From positions 1 through 7,407 of the forward strand of contig PMKK01000184.1 in NCBI GenBank assembly GCA_003157715.1: a stretch of 7,407 nt of DNA, written 5' to 3'. The stretch comes from Actinomycetota bacterium (GTDB lineage Bacteria; Actinomycetota; Thermoleophilia; UBA2241). Below the pieces are notes generated by a model. It saw only the letters and a program-made list of their open reading frames with translations. It searched no databases and was not told the origin of the DNA. Each line of letters begins with the position of its first letter. The first letter of the stretch is position 1. The position numbers and the translations under genes are program-made. Shown one piece after another: positions 7,127 to 7,407 of this stretch.

Positions 7127-7407
7127 ATGCCTTCGCCGCCCGACACTCGCAGGCGGCCACGTCTGGGCCGCATCGGCAGAACGCGCCTGCTGATCTTCCT
7201 CTCGGTCATGGGGCCGGGGCTGATCACGGCCAACTCCGACAACGATGCCGGCGGCATCACCACCTGGTCGGTGGTCGGAGCCCACTACGGCTACCAGCTT
7301 CTCTGGGTCCTGCTGCTGATCACGCCGATCCTCGCCGTGACCCAGGAGATGGGCGCCCGCATGGGCGTGGTCACCGGCAAGGGCCTGGCGGCGCTCATCC
7401 GCGAGCG
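7127..7407 (+). CDS. Nramp-family divalent metal transporter (3' partial)
   Basis: An ATG at 7127, preceded by GAGGT about six bases upstream, opens a frame that runs off the window after 93 full codons. A basic N-terminus (RRRPRLGRIGRTR) precedes TM1 at about 20-46, with GPGLITANSDNDAGGITTW. TM2 lies at about 56-73, followed by QEMGARMGVVTGKGLAALIRE (73-93), a strong match to the Nramp signature after TM2. Aligned on canonical Nramp TM1, the DPGN metal-binding motif is DAGG here: the Asp (residue 40) is kept, Pro is Ala and the metal-ligand Asn is Gly43. Loss of that ligand suggests a substrate range unlike Mn2+/Fe2+-selective MntH; related Nramp-like proteins transporting Mg2+ are known in actinobacteria. 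TM6, which carries the other ligands, lies outside the window. It is probably translated from one mRNA with the preceding MgtE-N/CBS gene. Confidence 0.85.
   Translation, partial: MPSPPDTRRRPRLGRIGRTRLLIFLSVMGPGLITANSDNDAGGITTWSVVGAHYGYQLLWVLLLITPILAVTQEMGARMGVVTGKGLAALIRE

Noticed and set aside
5595..7160. 521-codon minus-strand open frame
   Set aside because: It is antisense to the PRC/MgtE-N gene and runs through both promoter candidates and the kinase start. It has no motif of its own.

Overview
The window comes from a GC-rich bacterial chromosome, most likely an actinobacterium (Actinomycetota), possibly an uncultured deep lineage such as Thermoleophilia or Coriobacteriia. The phylum call rests on strong GC bias at third codon positions, near-perfect Shine-Dalgarno sites six bases before most starts, a CBS-less GuaB3-type IMP dehydrogenase-related protein beside guaA, and a PRC-barrel/MgtE-N/CBS gene followed by an Nramp-type transporter. 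The class-level guess is weak.

Layout. At 1-1452 (+) is the 3' part of a secreted-type protein with BNR/YCF48-like beta-propeller repeats and two C-terminal Ig-like domains; its N-terminus lies before the window. It converges on a minus-strand block. Read in the direction of transcription, that block holds a 1-phosphofructokinase-family sugar kinase (5598-4639), a GuaB3-type protein (4341-3184) and GMP synthase guaA (3121-1526). The two gua genes look like an operon for the IMP to XMP to GMP steps. They have a candidate promoter and an attenuator-like leader between the kinase gene and guaB3.

From 5599 to 5873 is a divergent intergenic region. It holds opposed, overlapping promoter candidates and a leader rich in predicted hairpins, the last of which covers part of the ribosome binding site of the plus-strand gene. 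That gene (5874-7115) encodes a soluble protein of two PRC-barrel-like domains, an MgtE N-domain and a CBS pair. Twelve bases on, at 7127, starts an Nramp-family transporter cut by the window end. Its TM1 motif reads DAGG where canonical Nramps have DPGN.

The points most worth a second look are the structured leader, the soluble MgtE-N/CBS sensor paired with a non-canonical Nramp (a possible Mg2+ or other divalent-metal uptake and sensing unit), and the attenuator-like leader of the gua operon. No mobile element, CRISPR array, tRNA or rRNA was seen.
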